Shown: positions 1 through 7,944, counted from the stretch's first letter. The stretch: DNA of 17,120 bases from JAYEHK01 sp034659475 (GCA_034659475.1 JAYEHK010000084.1:1-17120), one strand, 5' to 3'. Made by a program: numbers and translations. Notes: a model not told the origin generated them from the sequence alone.

Positions 1-123
1 CGTTTGATGTGGCGGGGGTTGGAAACGGGAAGATGACCCGCTTGAGGGGGACACTCACCCGAAAGGGGAGAAACGGCAAGGCCTCACAAGGTCTGCACTT
101 TACCGCGCCTGCCCTCGACCCTA
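1..123. other. GC-rich stretch, no assigned gene
   Basis: This segment is clearly richer in G and C than the rest of the window. On the plus strand, frame 3 is open from the window edge to a TAA at 150-152 (about 49 codons), but I do not recognise the peptide. The RNA could fold: CTCACCC-GAAA-GGGGAG near 53-69 is a short stem with a GNRA-type loop, and AGGCCT-CACA-AGGTCT near 79-94 is a second stem. It could be the tail of a gene or structured RNA that begins outside the window, or debris attached to the repeat that follows. I make no functional call. Confidence 0.2.
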
Positions 124-203
124 CCTTTTGTCACCTTGCAAAGCATGGTTAACTAATAGAACAACCCGGGAAAAGGTGACAAAAGGACCGTCCCCGTGTC
201 ACC
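124..203. repeat. REP-like palindromic repeat pair
   Basis: The 14-base arms at 124-137 and 173-186 are perfect reverse complements (ccttttgtcacctt and aaggtgacaaaagg). The second arm is part of a 29-base unit, 175-203, that starts ggtgaca and ends gtgtcacc around an accgtcccc core. Other intergenic gaps in this window have the same layout. It is best read as a degenerate inverted pair of short palindromic units, of which the left one has lost one end. Confidence 0.6.
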
Positions 204-222
204 CTTCTTCCTAGATACAACA

Positions 223-260
223 AACCCCGCTTTTAGCCTGAAAAGCTTAAAAGCGGGGTT
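223..260 (-). terminator. Terminator of the 275-1951 ligase gene
   Basis: Bases 223-235 and 248-260 form a perfect 13-bp stem (aaccccgctttta / taaaagcggggtt) with a 12-base loop. It sits 15 bases beyond the stop codon of the minus-strand ligase. On the minus strand the stem is followed by TTTGTTG, a weak T tract. Confidence 0.8.
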
Positions 261-274
261 AAATTTCTGTTTAT

Positions 275-1951
275 TTATTTGCTCTGTTGTTTGGCGATTT
301 CCTGGGCTACCAGGACCTTTCTATCGGGTTTGCCGACGCTGGTACGGGGGACTGCGTCGATAAACTCTACAAAACGAGGGATCTTGTATGGAGCCAGATG
401 TTCACGACAGAAGGCAATTACTTCGTCTTGTGTCATGGTTTCACCTGGTTTCGGCACGACAAAGCATTTTACAGATTCACCCTGTTTTTCGTTAGGGATT
501 CCTACGGTACAGGCTTCCATTACTTTGGGGTGCTTGAACATGACTTCGTCAATGTCTTTGGGATATACGTTAAAGCCGCTGACGATGATCATGTCTTTTT
601 TACGATCCATGATAAATATAAATCCGTCTTCATCCATATAAACGATGTCTCCGGTATGAAGCCATCCATCCGTAACGGCATTGGCTGTTTCTTCTGGTTT
701 TTCCCAGTACTCCGTGATGTTCTGTGGGCCTCTGGCAATCAGTTCGCCTAACTCACCTCTGGGCATGACTTTGGTTCCGGTTTCAACATCGACTACCACC
801 AGATCAGTATCAGGCCACACCATTCCGCAGCTTCCAAACTTGCGTAATCTGAACATGGGGTTGAGGGTCAGCACATTAATGGTTTCTGACATGCCATAAC
901 CTTCCACAATTTTGCCACCGGTTAACTCTTCGAACTTCTGTAAGGTATTGACGGCCAGCGCTGCAGAACCAGAGAATATGCCGACTAAGGAACTAATATC
1001 AGTGTTGGAGATTTCAGGGTGATTAATTAGTCCGATGATCATGGCGGGAACGGCAGCGAAAATGTTTGGTTTATGTGTACTGATGTTTGCCAGGAGGTTA
1101 TCCGGGGTGGGGACATCCACTAATACGATGGTTCCGCCTTCGTACATGCAGATAAGCACGTTGCCGTTGTAAGCGTAAATGTGGTTTAACGGAATGGCGC
1201 ACAGGGTAATAAAGTCTACGGGGGGAACCCCAGGACGAAACCACTCTGATGTTCTTACTGCCTGGGTCATAATCATGGCATTGGTCAGAACGCAGCCTTT
1301 GGGGACTCCGGTGGTCCCACCTGTATACTGGAGTCTTGCTATATCAGTGGGGAGTACTTCAATATCAGTTTCAGTGTCTGCAGCTGATTGAAGGATTTGA
1401 TCGAAATCAAAAATATTCTCTCCTGATGGAATCTCTTTGGTATAACCAGGGGCCTGAACGGCAATCACTCTTTTTATTGGGGTATCTGCATCGTCTAATG
1501 TTTGTATTGCTTTTTCTGCATGTGGTGCGATGGAGATGACTGTCTCAGCACCACAATCCTTAAATTGAGCTTTCAATTCTGTAACGGTATACAGATGATT
1601 GCAGGGAACTTCGATGGCGCCGATTTTAAAACATGCATGAATCGCGATCACATACGCAGGAACATTGGGGAGCATCACGGCAACGCGGTCACCCTTTTGA
1701 ACACCCATATCCAGCAGTGCATTTGCTAACTGGCAAACCATTTTATAGGTTTCTTTATAGGTTAGTGTGGTATCACGCCAGATCAAGTAGGTCTTTTCTG
1801 GGAACTTTTCAACACATTTCTTAAAAAGATCCTTCATGGGAATATCTGGGTAAATTGGTTTTGCAGGGACGCCCTCGTCATATAATGCTTCCCACTTGGA
1901 ACGCCATTTTGCTACGTCCTCATCAAAATCTTTTAACCACGGTTTTTCCAT
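275..1951 (-). CDS. AMP-dependent acyl-CoA synthetase (ligase)
   Basis: This 558-residue ANL-superfamily enzyme activates a carboxylic acid with ATP to an acyl-AMP and then to acyl-CoA. Visible motifs are the phosphate-binding loop YTGGTTGVPKG (about 209-219), EGYGMSE (350-356), the HTGD hinge region (TGD at 434-436), DRKKD (449-453) and a C-terminal GKPDRK whose lysine (about 541) is the expected catalytic residue. Length and motif order match long- or medium-chain fatty acyl-CoA ligases; the substrate cannot be read from sequence. The frame also opens with a GTG at 1960, but GGAG at 1963-1960 lies 8 bases before the ATG at 1951 and overlaps that GTG, so 1951 is the better start. The gene is monocistronic, with its own promoter candidate and terminator. 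All motifs are present, unlike the second ligase at 9873-11404. Confidence 0.93.
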   Translation of the reverse strand: MEKPWLKDFDEDVAKWRSKWEALYDEGVPAKPIYPDIPMKDLFKKCVEKFPEKTYLIWRDTTLTYKETYKMVCQLANALLDMGVQKGDRVAVMLPNVPAYVIAIHACFKIGAIEVPCNHLYTVTELKAQFKDCGAETVISIAPHAEKAIQTLDDADTPIKRVIAVQAPGYTKEIPSGENIFDFDQILQSAADTETDIEVLPTDIARLQYTGGTTGVPKGCVLTNAMIMTQAVRTSEWFRPGVPPVDFITLCAIPLNHIYAYNGNVLICMYEGGTIVLVDVPTPDNLLANISTHKPNIFAAVPAMIIGLINHPEISNTDISSLVGIFSGSAALAVNTLQKFEELTGGKIVEGYGMSETINVLTLNPMFRLRKFGSCGMVWPDTDLVVVDVETGTKVMPRGELGELIARGPQNITEYWEKPEETANAVTDGWLHTGDIVYMDEDGFIFIMDRKKDMIIVSGFNVYPKDIDEVMFKHPKVMEACTVGIPNEKQGESVKCFVVPKPGETMTQDEVIAFCREHLAPYKIPRFVEFIDAVPRTSVGKPDRKVLVAQEIAKQQSK

Positions 1952-2025
1952 GCCATTCACTCCATTTCTTATTTTCTTATAATATTGATGAATTTGTTAT
2001 AATATACATGTTAGTTATAAATATA

Positions 2026-2054
2026 ATAATATCACACCGGGAAAGTTGATTCAA
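2026..2054 (-). promoter_or_regulatory. Sigma-A-like promoter of the ligase gene
   Basis: On the minus strand TTGAAT (2054-2049) and TATTAT (2031-2026) are separated by exactly 17 bases. Transcription would start near 2019, giving a leader of about 65 bases. The region downstream is very AT-rich. Confidence 0.5.
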
Positions 2055-2130
2055 TCATTTTAGTTGACGTATGCCCGTGTGTTTTTATATTTATGATAGT
2101 ATTGAATACTTGGTTGTGGAAGGAAATAAA

Positions 2131-2162
2131 GGTGTGTGACACGGGACCGTCCCCGCGTCACC
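2131..2162. repeat. REP-like palindromic unit
   Basis: A single imperfect palindrome, ggtgtgtgacacggg-accgt-ccccgcgtcacc, with GTGAC/GTCAC ends and the shared accgtcccc core. It lies between the ligase promoter and the terminator hairpin of the next gene. Confidence 0.6.
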
Positions 2163-2174
2163 TGAGATAGGACG

Positions 2175-2215
2175 AATAGCAAAGGGAGATGAATGGGTCA
2201 TCTCCCTTTGCTATT
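2175..2215 (-). terminator. Hairpin at the end of the DUF89 gene
   Basis: Bases 2175-2192 and 2198-2215 form a perfect 18-bp stem (aatagcaaagggagatga and its complement) with a 5-base loop. It overlaps the stop codon of the minus-strand gene. No T tract follows on the minus strand, so it may protect the mRNA end as much as terminate. Confidence 0.6.
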
Positions 2216-3068
2216 AAATATGTTTCAACACTAGTTCCCCGGTGTCACATCTCAGATCTCTTGCGATCACGGGGCATTTGACTTTGAGGAGGAAGTAGAT
2301 GTTTTTATCTTTTTCATCACTGAGGGTCTCGTAGTTGGCCTGGCCTTTGGCGATGATGAGGTCGGCCTGGGTGAAGCGTTCCTGGAAGTCAGGTGAACAG
2401 AGGTCCAGGATAGTGCCAGGGGCATCACTGCCGTTATCAATTACGTTGACCAGTTCCGGGAGACCGGCTTCAATAGCATCTTCCATGGTAGCGTCGTTGA
2501 TGATGGGTTTGCCTTTTACGACGTAGGTGACGTGGTCAAGTGGCATTTGCTCCAGAAGAAGACGGTCAAAGACGATTTCGCCGGCGTTGTCACCCAGGAA
2601 TAGTATCTGGGTGGATTGTTCGATCGCGTTTGAGAGTTCTTCTGCTGTATTGCCCTGCAGTGCCTGGTTGAGACATTCGGCGACAGTTTCGCGGACTTCA
2701 TCGTGCGTGATATTATTGCGAACACCAAAATCAATGATGTTTCCTGCGATGGATATTTTCGCTGCAGTTTGGAAGGGATCATCGGATTGCTGGATGGTTT
2801 TGCGCATTTCTTCTGCCATTTCCAGGGCCAGCTGATTGAAATCATGTTTCAGGGCCTGATAAGGGTCAGCGATATCTAATGCTTCTCTCACATATTGATG
2901 AATAAGGCGTGCCATATGCGGAGGGGTTTTATTGAGATCCATTACGGCCATTTCGGTTAATACCCGGCGAAGCACTTTTTCTTGGATGTCTTGGGATTCG
3001 GTCATCATACTTGCTGCTTCAACTGTCTGTCGCAACAGGCAGGCTACACATTCGTAATAGGTTTTCAT
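2214..3068 (-). CDS. DUF89 / ARMT1-like damage-control phosphatase family protein
   Basis: This is a 284-residue protein of the DUF89 family. Characterised eukaryotic members are metal-dependent phosphatases acting on damaged or surplus sugar phosphates; the bacterial substrate is unknown to me. The N-terminus YYECVACLLRQ carries a CxxC pair (Cys7, Cys10) typical of the short bacterial branch, with more cysteines near the C-terminus (about 265 and 274). The metal-site signature LGDNAGE is at about 158-164, followed by KGKPIINDAT (about 185-194) and AKGQANYETL (about 240-249). The frame extends upstream to 3092, but AAGGAG at 3080-3075 sits 6 bases before the ATG at 3068, which fixes the start. 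It is divergent from sppA and separated from it by a long inverted repeat. Confidence 0.85.
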   Translation of the reverse strand: MKTYYECVACLLRQTVEAASMMTESQDIQEKVLRRVLTEMAVMDLNKTPPHMARLIHQYVREALDIADPYQALKHDFNQLALEMAEEMRKTIQQSDDPFQTAAKISIAGNIIDFGVRNNITHDEVRETVAECLNQALQGNTAEELSNAIEQSTQILFLGDNAGEIVFDRLLLEQMPLDHVTYVVKGKPIINDATMEDAIEAGLPELVNVIDNGSDAPGTILDLCSPDFQERFTQADLIIAKGQANYETLSDEKDKNIYFLLKVKCPVIARDLRCDTGELVLKHI

Positions 3069-3095
3069 GCTACACTCCTTCCTGATTCTCATGCT

Positions 3096-3125
3096 ATTAT
3101 ACCCCAGATAATATTATGATACCAG
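3096..3125 (-). promoter_or_regulatory. Promoter candidate of the DUF89 gene
   Basis: A consensus TATAAT on the minus strand (3101-3096) lies 16 bases upstream of the ribosome binding site. A weak CTGGTA -35 (3125-3120) sits 18 bases upstream and touches the edge of the inverted-repeat element. The leader would be about 20 bases. Confidence 0.4.
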
Positions 3126-3254
3126 ATGAGACACGGGGACGTTTCATTTTGTCTCACATGTTAAAGCCTCTTCTGAATCACCGAGTCAAAGTGAGACATG
3201 TGAGACAAAATGAAACGTCCCCGTGTCTCATCCAGCCTGCCGTCCCCGTGTCAC
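3125..3254. repeat. REPIN-like element with perfect 37-bp arms
   Basis: Bases 3125-3161 and 3196-3232 are perfect 37-base reverse complements around a 34-base spacer. Each arm is itself a small palindrome with GAGAC...GTCTC ends around acggggacg. A half copy of a second unit type (ccgtccccgtgtcac, 3240-3254) follows directly, matching 188-202. The element occupies most of the gap between two divergent genes and lies just outside both promoter candidates. No transposase is encoded nearby. Confidence 0.8.
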
Positions 3255-3293
3255 TTCGAGAACGATTTACTAGGTTATAACGAATCAATCTTA

Positions 3294-3299
3294 TATAAT
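3294..3299 (+). promoter_or_regulatory. -10 box candidate upstream of sppA
   Basis: A perfect TATAAT stands about 15 bases before the sppA ribosome binding site. I see no good -35 hexamer at 16-18 bases upstream, so this is only half a promoter by sequence. Confidence 0.3.
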
Positions 3300-3329
3300 G
3301 GTAACAGCGAGTGAAAGGAGATGAAAAGG

Positions 3330-4343
3330 ATGAATAAAAAACTTTGGCTAATGTTTGGCATTATTTTCTTGCTGGTGATTTCGTTTGTCGTTAGTCCTGA
3401 TGGTACAGGTTTTGATATGAAGACGATAGAGGGAGAGCAGGCATGGAATTATCAGGTCTATAAGGAGGGGAATACTGATCAGGGGGTGCTTGCGCTGCTG
3501 AATGTGTACGGGGTCATTACAAGTGGAAATACATCTCTGACGAATGAGAATGGATATGATCATGCCGTTTTTTTGCGAGAACTGGAGGATGCCTTCAGGG
3601 ATCCGGATACCAGGGGTGTACTCATTCGAGTGAACTCGCCGGGTGGTGGGGTGTATGAAAGTGCCGAGGTGTACGAAAAAATTCTTGACTTAAAACAGAA
3701 GTATGATAAACCGTATGTGGTGTATATGGAACAATTGGCTGCTTCTGGCGGCTACTATATTTCTCTTCCTGCAGATGCCATCTATGCTAATCGGAATAGC
3801 ATGACTGGATCTATCGGCGTTATTATATCGACGATCAATTACAACCAATTGGCCGAGAACATCGGTGTGGAAGAGGTCGTTTTCAAAAGCGGTCCCAACA
3901 AGGATATGTTGAACCCCATGCGGGCAATAACACCTGAAGAAGAGGCCATTATGACTGGAATTATGGCAGAATCTTATAATGACTTTTTTGAAGCCTTTAT
4001 GCTTCATCGTGAACTATCCAGGGAACAGGCCCTGCCCCTTGCAGATGGACGGATCTATACGGCTCGCCAGGCCCAAGCAGCGGATCTTATTGATGAAGTG
4101 GGGGATCTTGATCAAGCCATTAAAGGGCTGTCTGATCTTGCTGGACTGGAAGATTCGCGGGTTGTTGAATATTTAACGACGCCCTTGAGTCCTTTTGACA
4201 AACTGTTGGGGATTGTCGAAGAAGGACCCCGGTTCCAATGGATGCTGTCCAGGATAGGTTTAGGTCTGAATGCTGCTAATAAATTAGAATTTACCTCGGC
4301 ATCCCCCTATCCTCGGGCCATGTATATTTCTCATTGGAACTAA
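3330..4343 (+). CDS. sppA: Signal peptide peptidase SppA, S49 family
   Basis: This 337-residue membrane serine peptidase degrades signal peptides left in the membrane after protein export. It has a basic N-terminus and one hydrophobic segment (about residues 5-22) acting as membrane anchor, then an S49 domain. GVLIRVNSPGGG (about 96-107) forms the substrate and oxyanion region, QLAASGGYY carries the nucleophile Ser139, and SGPNKDM carries the general base Lys191. The Ser-Lys spacing of 52 equals that of Bacillus SppA. The length fits the short single-domain bacterial form. An ATG also exists at 3321, but AAAGGAG ends at 3320, leaving no spacer, whereas the ATG at 3330 has 9 bases, so 3330 is preferred. 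It leads a co-directional run with an RDD protein, a DUF4405-like protein and a secreted peptidase. Confidence 0.92.
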   Translation: MNKKLWLMFGIIFLLVISFVVSPDGTGFDMKTIEGEQAWNYQVYKEGNTDQGVLALLNVYGVITSGNTSLTNENGYDHAVFLRELEDAFRDPDTRGVLIRVNSPGGGVYESAEVYEKILDLKQKYDKPYVVYMEQLAASGGYYISLPADAIYANRNSMTGSIGVIISTINYNQLAENIGVEEVVFKSGPNKDMLNPMRAITPEEEAIMTGIMAESYNDFFEAFMLHRELSREQALPLADGRIYTARQAQAADLIDEVGDLDQAIKGLSDLAGLEDSRVVEYLTTPLSPFDKLLGIVEEGPRFQWMLSRIGLGLNAANKLEFTSASPYPRAMYISHWN

Positions 4344-4373
4344 TATTGGCATGCAAAGAGAGGAGGGGATTCT

Positions 4374-4898
4374 GTGACTGATGAAGGTTTCATATTAAAT
4401 GAGGATACTGGACGCATAGATGAAATATTGGCTCCCAGCGAAGAGTCTCTGGAGCCAACTAGGTATAGGCTGGCTGTTGTAAGGGCTCGTGTGGCAGCTT
4501 TTCTGATTGACCTGATCATTGTTGGATTATCGAATCTGGTATTGATGACTTATTGTGGCTTTGGAGCCTGGGAGCATGTGCTTTCTGTTAATTCTTTATT
4601 CCTGGGTCTTACGGCGAGCATATATTTTATTCTTTTTACACGTTATTATGCTCAAACCCCTGGTAAAATGCTCCTGAGAATCAAGGTGGTGAAAAAGGAC
4701 GGCAGTGATATGGACTGGAAAACCGTGATGATTCGCGAGCTTTTTGGCAAGATTGTTTCTCAACTGAGGTTTTTTTATCTGGGTTATCTTTATTGTATTT
4801 TTTCCAGAACGAATCAATGCTGGCATGACTTATTTGCTGATACTTATGTGATAAAGCTAACTAAAGCGGAAAAAAATCGCTATGTTACTCTGGGATAA
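4374..4898 (+). CDS. RDD family membrane protein
   Basis: A 174-residue integral membrane protein with an RDD domain from about residue 30. The first conserved Arg and Asp are seen in RARVAAFLIDLI (about 37-48), followed by hydrophobic segments at about 40-60, 70-90 and 128-145, the loop YYAQTPGKMLLRIKVV (about 91-106) and the closing WHDLFADTYV (about 150-159). Members are thought to act in transport or envelope functions, but the exact role is unknown. The start is GTG with AGGAGG 7 bases upstream (4361-4366), only 30 bases after the sppA stop, so it is probably co-transcribed with sppA. The acidic first 30 residues before the domain are unremarkable. Confidence 0.85.
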   Translation: MTDEGFILNEDTGRIDEILAPSEESLEPTRYRLAVVRARVAAFLIDLIIVGLSNLVLMTYCGFGAWEHVLSVNSLFLGLTASIYFILFTRYYAQTPGKMLLRIKVVKKDGSDMDWKTVMIRELFGKIVSQLRFFYLGYLYCIFSRTNQCWHDLFADTYVIKLTKAEKNRYVTLG

Positions 4899-5025
4899 AT
4901 ATTTGTTTGCTGGGAAGATGACGGTATCTGACGGGATTTACATACATAGGATCTAACTAAACATGAAACAATAACGATCAAGAACGTGGAAAAACAACTT
5001 ATTTAAAGGGGAAGGATGAGGTGCA

Positions 5026-5400
5026 ATGAACAAAGCGAGGACAAACTTTATCATTGATGCGGTGATGTTTCTGGGGATGATGGCTTTAGTTGGAACGGGA
5101 TATGTGCGCAAATATGTTGTTTTGAGTGGTTCCGTATCTCGTGAGGTTTATGGGCGAAAGGTTCATATGGCATTAATGGGGGTTGATCGTGATGGATGGT
5201 CTGTGATTCATCTCTATCTGGGATATTTTCTATTGGCCTTGCTGGTTCTGCATATTGTCTTACACTGGAAACAAATCAAGGCGATCTACAGCAAATGGAT
5301 TCCGGATTCAGGTACGCGTTTGGTGATAACGATTCTTTTTGTGATTATAAGTGTTTTGTTGGTTATTTTTCCGTTTATTATTAGTCCGGTGATCATATGA
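5026..5400 (+). CDS. Small DUF4405-like membrane protein
   Basis: A 124-residue protein with three predicted membrane segments (about 8-28, 58-80 and 98-120). The pattern, an Asn/Asp-containing first helix (FIIDAVMF), then HLYLGYFLLALLVLHIVLHW with regularly spaced histidines (62, 76, 80) in the second, resembles DUF4405 proteins. Some relatives of these look like cytochrome b-type haem-binding bundles. Haem binding here is inference only. The start is ATG with a GGATGAGG-type ribosome site 4-5 bases upstream. It lies 127 bases after the RDD gene and 30 bases before the M3 peptidase, so it probably belongs to the same transcription unit as the peptidase. Confidence 0.7.
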   Translation: MNKARTNFIIDAVMFLGMMALVGTGYVRKYVVLSGSVSREVYGRKVHMALMGVDRDGWSVIHLYLGYFLLALLVLHIVLHWKQIKAIYSKWIPDSGTRLVITILFVIISVLLVIFPFIISPVII

Positions 5401-5430
5401 AAAAATTTTGAAAGTATAGGAGCTGAAGAA

Positions 5431-7758
5431 TTGTTTACTGTTATGCAGAGTAGGTTCAGATCATTATTAATTGGAATCATTGTAGTCTTTGTTGTATTCA
5501 CTGGCAGCAGTGCAGTATGGGCAGCGGACGTGCTGGAGTTATCCTCTTCATCCCCGGTTAACGTTGTCATCAATGGGGAAGAGATGGTAACGGAGGGAGA
5601 ATCAGAGGAATTGATGCAACCTCTGCTCATCAATGGGCGCACTTATTTGCCGATTCGGGCCGTGGCCGAGCAGTTAGATGTTCCCATTTTGTGGGTTCCG
5701 GATAGTCATACGGTATATCTGGGTGATCTTCGTTTGAGTTCCAACCCCTTGTTGAAGGAATGGGACATGCCTCCGTTTGATCAGATTCAACCGGATCACT
5801 TTATGCCTGCGTTGGAGTATGCAGTGGCCAGTCAAAAAAATGAAGTAAATGAGATTACGCATAACCCGGCGAGACCAACCTTTGAAAATACCATTGAGGC
5901 GCTGGAGCGTACTGGACAGTTGTTGAATAAGATAGAACACATTCTCTATCTTCTGCAGGCGGCCAATACTAACCCCGAGTTGCAGGAGGTGGTGATGAAG
6001 GCTTCGGTTCTTCTGACAAACCATGGGAGTGATCTGCTCTTTAATGAAGCGCTTTTTGACAGGGTTGAAGAGGTGTATAAGGAAGCTAATAGAGACGAAT
6101 TAAGTGGGGAGCAGCTTACACTTCTCGAGAATACGTATCGCAATTTTGTGCAAAATGGGATCAATCTGAACAAACAGGAAAAGTCCCGTTTGCGTGGAAT
6201 TGACAATCAATTGGCGAGTTTGTCTAATACCTTTTCTCGTAATCTGCTGGCAGATACCAATGCTGCTTATTTACATATGACGGATGAGAAGCAGGTGAAG
6301 GGGATTCCCGACTATGTCCGGGAGAATGCGGCTGCAGAGGCCAGCAGGCGGGAACTGGATGGATGGTGTTTTACAACGGAGCCCTATGTGGTGAGTAGTG
6401 TTTTGACGTATGCGGATGATCGCGCAACAAGGAAGCAAATGAAGGAAATGTATGGTTCGCTGGGCACGCGTGATGTGGAGCATGATAACCGTGAGGTGAT
6501 CCCGGCAATCGCCAATCTGCGCCTGGAAAAGGCAAATATCCTGGGGTATTCTACGTATGCTGATTATGTTCTGGGTGATCGTATGGCGCAAAATAAGGAA
6601 ACGGTCATGTCTTTCCTGGATCAAATGGTTGCGGTTTCCCTGCCTGCTGCCAAAAAGGACCTGGAGGAATTACAGGTGTATGCAGAAGAACAGGGGGTTA
6701 AGGATACGTTGGAGTGTTATGATTATGGCTATTATGAGCATAAGTTAACGGAAGAACGATACGATTTTGATCGTGAAGCCGTAAAGGATTATTTTGAACT
6801 GGGCCGGGTGAAAGAGGGCGTATTTGAACTGGTGAAACGCCTGTACGGATTGCGATTTGTAAGGAACGAAGAGGTTAGCGTGTATCATCCGGATGTGGAA
6901 GTGTATGAAGTCTACGATGATAATGATCGATTTATGGGCAGGTTTTATCTGGACTTTTATACCCGGGAAGGGAAATCAGGTGGGAATTGGGCTACGGTAT
7001 TCCGAAGTCAGGCAAAAATAGATGATCAGGATGTGCTTCCCGTGATCAATCTGGTCTATAATTTCCCGACGGCTACAGATGACAGGCCGTCTCTGCTTTC
7101 GTTCGGTGAGGTGAGTAACTTCCTGCATGAATTTGGGCATGGACTCCATTTCCTGCTCTCTGATGTAGAATACGCCAGCCTTTCTTCCAGCGGAAGTATT
7201 ATATGGGACTATGTTGAAATGCCTTCCCAGCTGATGGAAAACTGGAAATATGAAAAGGATTTTCTCTATCTGTTTGCCAGACATTATGAGACAGGCGAGA
7301 TGATTCCGGATGAGATGGTGGAAAAATTACAAACCATGCGTACGGTTCGTAATGCGAGCGGATTTTTGGGACAGCTGCAGTATACGTTGCTGGATATGGA
7401 CTGGCATACGATCGAGCAGCCCTATACAGGAACGGTGGAAGCTTTCGAAATGAATGCGCTGGAGGATATTCGGATTTTTTCGGTGATGGAATGGACCCTT
7501 ATCAGTCCTTCCTTTAGTCACATCTTTGATGGAGGCTATGCAGCCGGGTATTATGGGTATCTGTGGGCACAGGCGCTGGATGCAGATGTCTTTCAGGTCT
7601 TTAAAAAGAACGGTTTATTTGATCGAAAGACAGGAGAAGCATTCCGACAAAAAGTGCTTTCGAAAGGATATAGTGAAACACCAATGAAACTCTTCAAAGA
7701 TTTCATGGGCCGTGAACCGTCAGTGGATGCCTTGATGGTTCGAGAAGGATTTAAATAG
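5431..7758 (+). CDS. Secreted M3 family oligopeptidase with copper-amine-oxidase-like N-domain
   Basis: A 775-residue protein with three parts. Residues 1-31 form a signal peptide (hydrophobic core about 11-27, probable cleavage after AVWA). Residues about 41-100 form a copper amine oxidase N-terminal-like domain, with INGRTYLPIRAVAEQL followed by WVPDSHTVYL. The rest is an M3A-type zinc metallopeptidase of the Dcp/oligopeptidase A kind, starting NPLLKEW. The zinc site HEFGH is at 566-570, with the third ligand Glu596 in DYVEMPSQLMENW. The C-terminal GGYAAGYYGYLWAQ holds the substrate-binding tyrosines. Full length suggests an active peptidase, probably extracellular, cleaving short peptides. 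The start is TTG with AGGAG (5418-5422) 8 bases upstream; the ATG at 5443 would be too far. M3 enzymes are usually cytoplasmic, so the export signal and extra domain are notable. Confidence 0.9.
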   Translation: MFTVMQSRFRSLLIGIIVVFVVFTGSSAVWAADVLELSSSSPVNVVINGEEMVTEGESEELMQPLLINGRTYLPIRAVAEQLDVPILWVPDSHTVYLGDLRLSSNPLLKEWDMPPFDQIQPDHFMPALEYAVASQKNEVNEITHNPARPTFENTIEALERTGQLLNKIEHILYLLQAANTNPELQEVVMKASVLLTNHGSDLLFNEALFDRVEEVYKEANRDELSGEQLTLLENTYRNFVQNGINLNKQEKSRLRGIDNQLASLSNTFSRNLLADTNAAYLHMTDEKQVKGIPDYVRENAAAEASRRELDGWCFTTEPYVVSSVLTYADDRATRKQMKEMYGSLGTRDVEHDNREVIPAIANLRLEKANILGYSTYADYVLGDRMAQNKETVMSFLDQMVAVSLPAAKKDLEELQVYAEEQGVKDTLECYDYGYYEHKLTEERYDFDREAVKDYFELGRVKEGVFELVKRLYGLRFVRNEEVSVYHPDVEVYEVYDDNDRFMGRFYLDFYTREGKSGGNWATVFRSQAKIDDQDVLPVINLVYNFPTATDDRPSLLSFGEVSNFLHEFGHGLHFLLSDVEYASLSSSGSIIWDYVEMPSQLMENWKYEKDFLYLFARHYETGEMIPDEMVEKLQTMRTVRNASGFLGQLQYTLLDMDWHTIEQPYTGTVEAFEMNALEDIRIFSVMEWTLISPSFSHIFDGGYAAGYYGYLWAQALDADVFQVFKKNGLFDRKTGEAFRQKVLSKGYSETPMKLFKDFMGREPSVDALMVREGFK

Positions 7759-7780
7759 GACGACATAGCGAGGAGCGGGC

Positions 7781-7933
7781 GGATGACACAGGGGGACGGT
7801 CTTGGTGTGTCATTTTATTCTATCAATGAACCAGTTTAATTCAATATTCCCAATGCTAGTGGAAAACATAATTAATCTGTTATAACCAAAATGACACACC
7901 AAGACCGTCCCCCTGTGTCATCCTGTGTCATCC
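7781..7933. repeat. 143-bp inverted-repeat element (36-bp perfect arms)
   Basis: Bases 7781-7816 and 7888-7923 are perfect 36-base reverse complements around a 71-base spacer. Each arm is palindromic at its ends (TGACACA...TGTGTCA) with a gggggacggtctt core. A tandem duplication of cctgtgtcat (7912-7921, 7922-7931) trails the right arm. A second copy with the same arm sequence and the same spacer length starts at 17006. It lies between convergent genes. Confidence 0.8.
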
Positions 7934-7944
7934 CGGGCATAATA

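Noticed and set aside
3..152. Partial open frame on the plus strand at the window edge
   Set aside because: About 49 codons with no recognised motif; it may be chance or a gene tail, and cannot be supported.
287..751. Open frames opposite the acyl-CoA ligase and other long genes
   Set aside because: They are shadows of well-supported genes, without ribosome sites or recognisable domains.
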